A stretch of 57,353 nt of DNA, from NCBI GenBank assembly GCA_002862705.1, contig PKDU01000047.1, positions 1-57,353 on the forward strand, in the 5' to 3' direction. Origin of the DNA: Flavobacteriaceae bacterium. GTDB lineage: Bacteria; Bacteroidota; Bacteroidia; Flavobacteriales; Flavobacteriaceae. A model generated the notes under the pieces. That model did not search any database, was not told where the DNA came from, and saw nothing but the letters and a program-made list of their open reading frames with translations. A program made the translations under genes and the position numbers. Below are positions 8,629-16,430 of this stretch, one piece after another. Every line of letters begins with the position of its first letter. Position 1 is the first letter of the stretch.

Positions 8629-10428
8629 ATGACCCAGTTCAGCTTAAAACAACAAGTGGCTTCGTTACCAAACGAGCCTGGCGTGTATCAATATTACAAT
8701 ACAGCAGGTGAAATTATCTACGTGGGTAAAGCAAAAGACCTTAAAAAGCGGGTGTCCTCCTATTTCAGAAAAAAAGTGGATTCGCGCAAAACCCGAAATC
8801 TGGTCAATGCGATTGAATCGCTTAAGCATATTGTTGTTCCTACCGAGTCTGACGCCCTGATTCTAGAAAATACGCTGATAAAAGAACACCAACCAAAGTA
8901 CAATATCTTACTGCGTGACGATAAAACATACCCATGGATTTGTATTAAAAAAGAGCGGTATCCGCGTGTTTTTGCCACCCGAAAAGTAATGCAAGACGGC
9001 TCGGAATATTACGGCCCATTTACCAACGGCAAAACGGTGCGCGTGCTCCTTGGGTTAATCAACGAGCTTTACCCTTTACGCACGTGTCACTACGATTTGA
9101 GCCAAGAAAATATTGCCAGCGAAAAATACAAGGTGTGCCTGGAATACCACATTGGAAATTGCTTGGGTGCTTGCGTGGGTGAGCAAACGACCACGCACTA
9201 CAACGAATCTATTGAAAACATCCGCGCCATTTTAAAAGGAAAGTTCAAGCAGGTAAACAACGCATTTAAAAAAGAAATGCTTGCCGCCTCAAAGACGTTG
9301 CAATTTGAGCATGCCCAAAAAATTAAGCTAAAAATGGAAGCCTTGTCCCAGTACCAATCCAAGTCTGCCGTGGTAAGCGCAAAAATAGACGCTGTAGACG
9401 TCTGTACCATTGTTTCAGATGAGGCAACTGCTTTTGTCAATTTTTTGCAGGTGGCCCATGGTTCAATAGTACGTTTTCACAGCATGACCATAAAGAAAAA
9501 ACTAGACGAGTCTGATGAAGAGTTACTGCGCGTGGCTGTAGTGGAATTGCGAAGAAGATTTGACTCATTATCCAAAGAAATACTACTTCCATTTGATATC
9601 GACTTAGGCGAAACGGTTCGCGTTACCGTGCCCAAAATCGGCGAAAAAAAGCAGTTGATTAGCCTTTCATTACGCAACGCCAAACACAGTCGTTTGGAAC
9701 AACTCAAACAAATAAAGCTCACAGACCCAGAGCAACATAGCCAACGGATTATGGCGCAAATGCAGCGCGATTTACGATTGCAAGAACCCCCGTTGCATAT
9801 TGAGTGTTTTGACAATTCCAATATTCAGGGCAGTGACCCCGTAGCTGCATGTGTGGTATTTCGAAATGGCAAACCAAGCAAGAAAGAATACCGCCACTAC
9901 GGCATTAAAACCGTTGTTGGTCCAGATGATTTTGCCTCTATGGAGGAGGTTGTTTACCGTAGATATAAACGCCTGCTAAGTGAGGGCGAAGCCCTTCCAC
10001 AACTTGTGGTTATTGACGGAGGCAAAGGGCAACTCAGTGCGGCACTTAAAAGTTTTGATGTGTTGGGCATTAGAGGCAAAGTAGCTATTTTGGGCATTGC
10101 CAAACGCTTGGAAGAACTCTATTTCCCCGACGACCCCATTCCGCTTTATTTGGACAAGCGGTCTGAAACCCTTCGCATTGTGCAGCAACTGCGAAACGAA
10201 GCCCACCGCTTTGGTATCAGACTACACCGAAACAAACGCAGCAAGGGTGCCATCAGCTCTGTTTTGGAATCCATCCCTGGAGTTGGCGCGAAAACAGCAA
10301 CAACCCTTTTAAAGAAATTCAAATCTGTGAAGCGCATTAAAGCAGCAAAAACAGAAGAACTAGCCCAACTAATCGGACCCACATTGGCCAAGAAAATCTA
10401 TGAACACCTACACAATGAGAAATCTTAA
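8629..10428 (+). CDS. uvrC: Excinuclease ABC subunit C
   Basis: A 599-residue nucleotide-excision-repair nuclease that cuts on both sides of a lesion in the UvrB-DNA complex. The order of parts is: GIY-YIG nuclease domain (GVYQYYN...IIYVGKAK, about 18-38), a UVR/UvrB-interacting helix pair (about 205-240), an RNase H-like endonuclease domain (IECFDNSNIQGSDPVA), and a C-terminal double helix-hairpin-helix (LESIPGVGAKTATTLLKKF). ATG 8629 (MTQFSLKQQ) was chosen because upstream residues in the open frame lie antisense to the neighbouring gene and lack family similarity. The end overlaps the next gene. Confidence 0.95.
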   Translation: MTQFSLKQQVASLPNEPGVYQYYNTAGEIIYVGKAKDLKKRVSSYFRKKVDSRKTRNLVNAIESLKHIVVPTESDALILENTLIKEHQPKYNILLRDDKTYPWICIKKERYPRVFATRKVMQDGSEYYGPFTNGKTVRVLLGLINELYPLRTCHYDLSQENIASEKYKVCLEYHIGNCLGACVGEQTTTHYNESIENIRAILKGKFKQVNNAFKKEMLAASKTLQFEHAQKIKLKMEALSQYQSKSAVVSAKIDAVDVCTIVSDEATAFVNFLQVAHGSIVRFHSMTIKKKLDESDEELLRVAVVELRRRFDSLSKEILLPFDIDLGETVRVTVPKIGEKKQLISLSLRNAKHSRLEQLKQIKLTDPEQHSQRIMAQMQRDLRLQEPPLHIECFDNSNIQGSDPVAACVVFRNGKPSKKEYRHYGIKTVVGPDDFASMEEVVYRRYKRLLSEGEALPQLVVIDGGKGQLSAALKSFDVLGIRGKVAILGIAKRLEELYFPDDPIPLYLDKRSETLRIVQQLRNEAHRFGIRLHRNKRSKGAISSVLESIPGVGAKTATTLLKKFKSVKRIKAAKTEELAQLIGPTLAKKIYEHLHNEKS

Positions 10429-12619
10429 GCTACTTCTTTTATTCTTTTTTTCAACGGTCATTAGTGCCCAGGCACAGCAAGATCTTAAAGTAGGCTTAAT
10501 CTTAAGTGGCGGCGGCGCCAAAGGCATTGCACATGTTGGTGTCTTAAAAGAGATTGAGCGCGCAGGCGTCCGTATTGATTATATCGGCGGCACCAGCATG
10601 GGCGCTATTGTGGGAGGATTATACGCTTGCGGCTATAAGGCCAGCCAACTGGAAGAAATGCTAGCAACCACCAACCTTGCCGATGTCATAAACGATAAAT
10701 TTGATCGTGATGTCATGTCTTTTGATGCAAAAGAAGACGCTTCACGCTATGCGATAACACTTCCCATAGTTAAGGGACGGATTCAATTTCCACTGTCGCT
10801 TTCTAAAGGGCAACATGTCTATGACATGTTTGTACAGCTGATGCACGAACAACGCAACACGCACGATTTTAGCACCTTGCCCATACCTTTCTATTGTGTG
10901 GCAACAGACATCAATACGGGAGAGAAAACCGTTTTAGATAAAGGGTATTTACCTCTTGCTGTAAACGCTAGTAGTGCCCTGCCCACGCTTTTTTCACCAG
11001 TACAAGTGGAAGACCGCATGCTTATTGATGGTGGTATTGTGGACAATTATCCAATTGATGAAATGCTTTCGAAAGGCATGGATGTGATTATTGGTGTTGA
11101 TGTACAAACAAATGTTAGCAGCACAGATGAAACATCAACGCTATCGGAAGTGGCAACGCGTATTGCAAGCTTTCAAACTCGAAAGCAAATGGCCTCCAAA
11201 AAAGCAAAAACACATATTTACATAAGACCAGAAATGGATGATTTTAACATACTGTCTTTTGACAAGAAAAATGAGATTATGGCACAGGGGGTTTTGGCAG
11301 GACAAAAGGCAAGACCCCAACTGCAGATTTTGGCTAAAAATCAGCAACCAAGGGTTAAGGAACTAAAGGAAATACCTTCCTCTTTTCAACTTGACAGGCT
11401 TTTGGTTGGCACCACACCAAATTATAAAGCCAATTATTTACTAGGTAAGTTGAGGTTAAAATCGAAAAACACGTATTCCTTTCGAAAATTAAAAGAGGGC
11501 ATGTCAAATCTTGCTGCCACCCAAAACTTTGATGCCTTTCGGTATATCCTTAAAACTGAAAACGAAAAAGAAGTACTTAAAATGACCCCGCCTGAAACAA
11601 AACACACAACCCTTTTTCGCGGGAGTTTGCATTATGATAAATTAATTGGGGCGTTGGCATTGGTAAACCTTACCAAAAAACACGCATTTCTAAAAAATGA
11701 TGAGCTCTCTTTGGACCTTATGTTGGGGGCATATTTTCAGTACGCCTTATCTTATTTTATAGACAAAGGTGAGTTTTGGTCTGTTGGTCTAAGCGCCAAG
11801 CAGCATCAGTTTGACACCGCTGCTCAAGTAGTATTCAACACAGCTCCATTTGCTTTTAGCAATTCAACAAACACACGTGTTTTGGTACAAAAAAATACGT
11901 TGTTTGTGCAAACCCTTTTTAGGGAAGAAGTGGTATTGGGAGTTGGACTAGCACATCAACACAATGTGTTTAAAACAAACGTATTCGACACCCAAACCGA
12001 CCGTTTTTTGTATGCCGACAACGCCGATTATTACAGTACATTAGGCTCTCTGAAAGTAGACACAAGAGACGATAAATTCTATCCCAAAAAAGGGGCATTT
12101 TTTGACGGGGATATCAACTATTATTTTAGCAAAAAATCATCGCTCGAAGACAATAATTTCACCTCCTTTTTGATCGCAAAAGCCAATATGGGAGCCACCC
12201 TCCCCTTAGACTCAAAATACACGCTGATGTTTAGCACGTCTGGAGGCTTCACGGTTGGAGATGCCGCATCTTCTGCTTTTGATTATGCTTTTGGCGGATA
12301 TGGAAACGCTCCTGTTCTGAACTACCAAACGTTTATTGGTCTACCGCAACAGTACGCAGTGGGCAATAGTTTTGTTAAAGCGGAAACCACAGTTGACTAT
12401 GAGTTTACCCCAAACCATCACCTCAAAATGATGTTAAATGCAGGTATTGTAAGCGATGATATCTTCAAAACAGGACAATGGAAAAGCGGCATTGACTATT
12501 ACAGCGCAGGGATGGCATATGGGTTGGAAACTTTTGCAGGTCCCCTAGAGCTTACTGCTGCTTACAGCCCGCAATTTGGCAGGCTTTTGTTTCATGTTAA
12601 TATTGGGTGGCAATTTTAA
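10415..12619 (+). CDS. Patatin-like phospholipase fused to an outer-membrane beta-barrel (type Vd autotransporter-like)
   Basis: About 734 residues. A signal peptide (MRNLKLLLLFFFSTVISAQ) leads into a patatin lipase domain with the oxyanion loop SGGGAKG (31-37), nucleophile elbow GTSMG (59-63, Ser61) and DGG catalytic aspartate (Asp205). All catalytic residues are present. After a POTRA-like linker (about 310-380) comes a beta-rich C-terminal part with repeated aromatic strands ending RLLFHVNIGWQF, typical of BamA/Omp85-like barrels. This architecture matches PlpD-type proteins, in which the barrel anchors or exports the lipase. The ATG at 10415 gives the best signal peptide; 10400 is also possible. 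It overlaps uvrC by 14 bases, so it may be co-transcribed. Confidence 0.85.
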   Translation: MRNLKLLLLFFFSTVISAQAQQDLKVGLILSGGGAKGIAHVGVLKEIERAGVRIDYIGGTSMGAIVGGLYACGYKASQLEEMLATTNLADVINDKFDRDVMSFDAKEDASRYAITLPIVKGRIQFPLSLSKGQHVYDMFVQLMHEQRNTHDFSTLPIPFYCVATDINTGEKTVLDKGYLPLAVNASSALPTLFSPVQVEDRMLIDGGIVDNYPIDEMLSKGMDVIIGVDVQTNVSSTDETSTLSEVATRIASFQTRKQMASKKAKTHIYIRPEMDDFNILSFDKKNEIMAQGVLAGQKARPQLQILAKNQQPRVKELKEIPSSFQLDRLLVGTTPNYKANYLLGKLRLKSKNTYSFRKLKEGMSNLAATQNFDAFRYILKTENEKEVLKMTPPETKHTTLFRGSLHYDKLIGALALVNLTKKHAFLKNDELSLDLMLGAYFQYALSYFIDKGEFWSVGLSAKQHQFDTAAQVVFNTAPFAFSNSTNTRVLVQKNTLFVQTLFREEVVLGVGLAHQHNVFKTNVFDTQTDRFLYADNADYYSTLGSLKVDTRDDKFYPKKGAFFDGDINYYFSKKSSLEDNNFTSFLIAKANMGATLPLDSKYTLMFSTSGGFTVGDAASSAFDYAFGGYGNAPVLNYQTFIGLPQQYAVGNSFVKAETTVDYEFTPNHHLKMMLNAGIVSDDIFKTGQWKSGIDYYSAGMAYGLETFAGPLELTAAYSPQFGRLLFHVNIGWQF

Positions 12620-12641
12620 ATTTAAGATAAATGCTTTTACG

Positions 12642-12649
12642 TATTTTTG
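12642..12649 (+). promoter_or_regulatory. -7 promoter box TATTTTTG upstream of the DUF3108 gene
   Basis: A perfect TAnnTTTG match that ends 5 bases before ATG 12655. It implies a leaderless or near-leaderless mRNA and excludes the ATG at 12631 as a start for this transcript. Confidence 0.5.
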
Positions 12650-12654
12650 CTGCT

Positions 12655-13485
12655 ATGAAGTTTCAGATATGGCTATGGGTGGGTTTGTTCACTTACGCGC
12701 TACCCCTTTTCGCACAAGAAACGACACCGCCCCTAAGCAGCAACGCTATTATTGCAAAAACACCCATTAAGCCAGCCTATAAAGCAGGCGAATGGTTTAA
12801 ATTTAGAATCCACTACGGAATTTTTAACGCAAGTTATGCAACCCTAGCCTTAACAGAAGCAACATGGAACGGTCAACCGGCTTTGTATGCGAAGGGTATT
12901 GGTCGCACAACGGGTTTAGCTCGCTTATTTTTCAAGGTTGATGATTACTACAGTTCTTATTTCACTAAAGAAGACAACCGTCCGCTGCACTTCATTCGCA
13001 ACATCAATGAAGGAGGCTATAAAAAACACCTCACCATTGATTTTGACCACGAGCAGCAGCAGGCTACAGTTATCGATCTTAAAAATGAAACAACGGGGAC
13101 TTACAGTACTCATCCAGAAGTTCAAGATTTGATTTCTTTCGTTTATTATTTGCGAAAGCACCTTGATGTTGATGCCATCCAAAAAGACGAATTTGTCGTT
13201 GTGAACTTGTTTTTTGATGCGGAAAACTACGCCTTCAAATTCAAGTTTTTAGGCCGAGAAACCATTAAGACAAAATTTGGCAAGGTTAAAACATTAAAAT
13301 TTCGTCCTTATGTACAGTCTGGGCGCGTGTTCAGAAGTAGTGAGAGCATTACTCTTTGGGTAAGCAGCGACGACAATAAAATTCCGTTGCGCTTGCAAGC
13401 TGATTTGAGCGTTGGAAGCATCACCGCAGATTTAGACGCCTTTAAAGGATTAAAAAACCCATTTGAAATTGTTGTTGAGGAATAG
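12655..13485 (+). CDS. DUF3108 domain-containing exported protein
   Basis: A 276-residue protein with signal peptide MKFQIWLWVGLFTYALPLFAQ, then one DUF3108 domain spanning nearly the whole mature chain (starting KAGEWFKFRIHYGIFNAS and ending [10 protein letters not shown]). No catalytic motif is evident; the family is predicted to be a periplasmic beta-sandwich of unknown role. ATG 12655 is preferred over 12631 because it starts the signal peptide and lies just after a promoter box. The 3' end overlaps the M23 lipoprotein by 23 bases, a conserved pairing in flavobacteria suggesting an envelope-related role. Confidence 0.8.
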   Translation: MKFQIWLWVGLFTYALPLFAQETTPPLSSNAIIAKTPIKPAYKAGEWFKFRIHYGIFNASYATLALTEATWNGQPALYAKGIGRTTGLARLFFKVDDYYSSYFTKEDNRPLHFIRNINEGGYKKHLTIDFDHEQQQATVIDLKNETTGTYSTHPEVQDLISFVYYLRKHLDVDAIQKDEFVVVNLFFDAENYAFKFKFLGRETIKTKFGKVKTLKFRPYVQSGRVFRSSESITLWVSSDDNKIPLRLQADLSVGSITADLDAFKGLKNPFEIVVEE

Positions 13486-14749
13486 TTTTCTTTTTGTTTT
13501 TATTGCTGCCTTGACTTTGGGCTGCAGTTGTTCTTCGGATAAAGCCGAAGCAGTGCCTGTTGCACCTCCCGATCCAGATGTTTTTGCCTATGGATATAAA
13601 TTAAACGATCTTGAAGTAGTTCGAGATACGGTTCAAAGAGGGGATACTTTTGCAGATATCTTTCTAGAAAACGGCTTTAGTTACACCGATATTTATAACA
13701 TCAACAGCAAGGTCAAAAAAACATATAACTTTAGAAAAATCAAGCCCAAAAGACCCTATACTTTTTTATTTTCGAAAGATTCGTTGTCTTCCCCCGTGGC
13801 GTTTATTTATCAACCGTCCATGCTGGACTATGTGGTGGTAAATTTAAAAGACTCTGTTTTTGCAAAAAAGGAAAAAAAGGAGGTTGCGCTCCGAACGTTT
13901 GAAGCACAAGGCGTTATTACGAGCTCCTTGTCAGAGACCTTGGAAGCACAAAGATTAAGCCCCTTATTGGCTTATGACTTGTCTGATATTTATGCGTGGA
14001 GTATTGATTTTTTTCGATTGGAAAAAGGCGATCGTTTTAAAATAATATACACTCAAAAATATGTAGACGATTCCATTTATGTGGGGCTAAATCGCATTCA
14101 TGCGGCCTATTTTGAGCATCGAAATAAACCGTATTACGCCATAGAGTTTGAATCCGATGCGGAACGTGGCATTACCGAATTTTTTGACGAAAAAGGGAAA
14201 AACCTACGCCGCGCCTTCCTGCAAGCGCCTGTACAGTTTTCACGTATTTCGTCAAGGTATAACAAACGGCGTCGCATTTCCTATTACGGACGCACCAAGC
14301 CACACTACGGCACTGACTTTGCCGCACCAGTAGGCACACCCATCCGCGCCACTGCTAGCGGAACCGTCGTAGCTGCAGGCTATACCCGAGGGAACGGGAA
14401 CTATGTAACCATCCGACATAACGGCACCTACAAAACGCAATACCTGCACATGAAAAAACGCAAGGTGCGTAAAGGACAACAAGTAACGCAAGGCGATCTT
14501 ATTGGTACCGTTGGCATGACGGGGTATACCTCAGGACCGCATGTTTGTTATCGTTTTTGGAAGCATGGCAAACAAGTAGACCCCTTTAAACAAAAACTCC
14601 CCGAAGCCAAGCCTATTGAACCCAAATTGAAAGAAAAGTATATGGTTTATATGCAGCCCTTAAAAGAAACGTTAGATTGCATAACGTTTTATAATTCAGA
14701 AACATCAATAACATATGTCACTCCCGAAAATCAACCCAACAACAACTAA
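13463..14749 (+). CDS. M23 family metallopeptidase lipoprotein with HxC in place of HxH
   Basis: A 428-residue lipoprotein. The n-region KLLLRN, hydrophobic core and lipobox LTLGC put the lipidated cysteine near residue 21. A domain of about 250 residues, with a RGDTFADIF segment reminiscent of LysM/OapA modules, precedes a C-terminal LytM/M23 domain. There the zinc ligands H and D are seen in [11 protein letters not shown] (14301-14315). The catalytic His is in QYLHMKK. The final motif is GPHVCYRFW (14534-14557), so the second His of the usual HxH is Cys. The expected role is cleaving peptidoglycan cross-bridges or shaping the wall. The start must be TTG (13463, or later TTGs to 13475): the frame is closed by TAA at 13451 and holds no ATG before the signal peptide. 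It overlaps both neighbours. Confidence 0.85.
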   Translation: MKLLLRNSFLFVFIAALTLGCSCSSDKAEAVPVAPPDPDVFAYGYKLNDLEVVRDTVQRGDTFADIFLENGFSYTDIYNINSKVKKTYNFRKIKPKRPYTFLFSKDSLSSPVAFIYQPSMLDYVVVNLKDSVFAKKEKKEVALRTFEAQGVITSSLSETLEAQRLSPLLAYDLSDIYAWSIDFFRLEKGDRFKIIYTQKYVDDSIYVGLNRIHAAYFEHRNKPYYAIEFESDAERGITEFFDEKGKNLRRAFLQAPVQFSRISSRYNKRRRISYYGRTKPHYGTDFAAPVGTPIRATASGTVVAAGYTRGNGNYVTIRHNGTYKTQYLHMKKRKVRKGQQVTQGDLIGTVGMTGYTSGPHVCYRFWKHGKQVDPFKQKLPEAKPIEPKLKEKYMVYMQPLKETLDCITFYNSETSITYVTPENQPNNN

Positions 14750-16346
14750 GAGTTGGAGCAAGCTTGCGCAGCTTGCAAAAGACCCTAAAACACTGCAAAA
14801 CTATTTCGCAGATGATGCAGGTCGTGCGGCACAATTTGCTATTGCTTGGGATTCCTTTTTTGTGGATTATTCCAAAAACCACATCGATAAAGACATTCAA
14901 GCCGCCTTGTTAGGATTGGCAAAGGAGGCAGGTCTCGAAGACGCCCGAAAGGCCTATTTTTCTGGAGAAACCATCAATCAAACGGAAGGCCGTGCGGTTT
15001 TGCACACTGCGCTGAGGGCAAAAGAAAATGCCGATATCCGCGTGGACGGCGAAAATGTGGTGCCAGCAATATATGCTGTTAGATCAAAAATTAGCGCATT
15101 TGCTAATGCGGTTATTGCTGGAGAACGAAAAAGCAGTACGGGTCAAGCCTTTACGGATGTCGTTAATATCGGTATAGGCGGCTCCGATTTGGGCCCTGCC
15201 ATGGTTACAGAGGCCTTGGCGTATTATAAAAACCACCTCAACGTACACTTTATGTCAAATGTTGATGGGGACCATGTGTTGGAGGTCCTTAAAAAGCTAA
15301 CTCCAGCCACAACACTTTTTGTTGTGGTGTCAAAGACGTTCACCACTCAAGAGACCCTTTCCAATGCGACAACAGCTAAACAATGGCTCGTAGATGCCTT
15401 GGGCGCTGCAGCTGTTGGCGATCATTTTGTGGCGGTATCCACGAACCTTGCGGCGATAGACGCTTTTGGTATTCAGTCCAAAAATGTATTCCCGATGAAC
15501 GATTGGGTAGGCGGCCGTTTTTCGCTTTGGAGTGCAGTTGGCCTTTCCGTTGCATTGGCTGTTGGCCCCGACAATTTTGAAGCCCTCCTTGATGGCGCCA
15601 ATGATATGGACGAACACTTTGCAACAACGCCATTTGAAGAGAATATCCCCGTTATGTTGGCCTTGCTGACCGTGTGGTATAACAATTTTTTAGGCGCACA
15701 ATCAGAAGCGGTAATTCCTTACACCCAATATTTGAACTGGTTACCCGCCTATTTGCAACAGGGTATTATGGAGAGCAATGGAAAATCGGTTGACCGAAAT
15801 GGGAATGTGGTGTCCTATCAAACGGGTAATATCATTTGGGGCGAACCCGGGACGAATTCCCAGCACGCCTTTTTTCAATTGATGCACCAAGGAACTAAAT
15901 TAATTCCAGCGCATTTTATTGGGTTTGTTGACGCACTTCACGGAAACAAAGACCACCACGACAAGCTGATGGCTAACTTTTTTGCACAAACCGAAGCCTT
16001 AATGAGCGGCAAAACCGAAGCGCAAGTTCGGGAAGAATTATCTGCAAAAGGATTATCTGGGGATGCCTTAGAAAAATTGGTGCCGTTTAAAATTTTTACG
16101 GGCAATAAGCCTACGACCACGCTTCTTATAGATAAGCTAACACCAAAAACACTTGGCGCACTTGTGGCCATGTATGAGCACAAAATTTTTGTGGAAGGCG
16201 TGGTGTGGAATATCTTTAGTTATGACCAGTGGGGTGTTGAGCTTGGTAAGCAATTAGCAACCGTTATTTTAGATGAGATGGATACTTCAAGCCCAGTAAA
16301 ACACGATAGCTCTACTGCCCAACTTCTTGCGCGTTTCAAAAGTTAA
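14715..16346 (+). CDS. pgi: Glucose-6-phosphate isomerase
   Basis: A 543-residue enzyme interconverting glucose-6-P and fructose-6-P in glycolysis and gluconeogenesis. Family blocks are present: [14 protein letters not shown] (sugar-phosphate binding), [13 protein letters not shown], the signature [30 protein letters not shown] and [14 protein letters not shown], plus the C-terminal [12 protein letters not shown] with the catalytic lysine. The ATG at 14715 lies inside the end of the upstream peptidase gene (35-base overlap). It is followed by an AT-rich, palindrome-rich spacer before the second TonB-dependent receptor. Confidence 0.96.
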   Translation: MSLPKINPTTTKSWSKLAQLAKDPKTLQNYFADDAGRAAQFAIAWDSFFVDYSKNHIDKDIQAALLGLAKEAGLEDARKAYFSGETINQTEGRAVLHTALRAKENADIRVDGENVVPAIYAVRSKISAFANAVIAGERKSSTGQAFTDVVNIGIGGSDLGPAMVTEALAYYKNHLNVHFMSNVDGDHVLEVLKKLTPATTLFVVVSKTFTTQETLSNATTAKQWLVDALGAAAVGDHFVAVSTNLAAIDAFGIQSKNVFPMNDWVGGRFSLWSAVGLSVALAVGPDNFEALLDGANDMDEHFATTPFEENIPVMLALLTVWYNNFLGAQSEAVIPYTQYLNWLPAYLQQGIMESNGKSVDRNGNVVSYQTGNIIWGEPGTNSQHAFFQLMHQGTKLIPAHFIGFVDALHGNKDHHDKLMANFFAQTEALMSGKTEAQVREELSAKGLSGDALEKLVPFKIFTGNKPTTTLLIDKLTPKTLGALVAMYEHKIFVEGVVWNIFSYDQWGVELGKQLATVILDEMDTSSPVKHDSSTAQLLARFKS

Positions 16347-16394
16347 TAGAATGTTAAAATTCTTTAACACGGCGCTAACGTTAGAATGTTAAAG
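16347..16394. repeat. Cluster of palindromes and a 12-base direct repeat upstream of the TonB-dependent receptor
   Basis: The element TAGAATGTTAAA occurs at 16347-16358 and again at 16382-16393, 35 bases apart. The first copy forms an inverted repeat TGTTAAA(ATTC)TTTAACA (16352-16369). Between the copies is the perfect palindrome CTAACGTTAG (16375-16384). The cluster sits 37 bases upstream of the receptor ATG, so an operator is plausible; part could also be a weak hairpin ending pgi transcription. Confidence 0.5.
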
Positions 16395-16430
16395 TGTTTA
16401 GATATTTGTTTAAATTTTAAAACTAACAAA

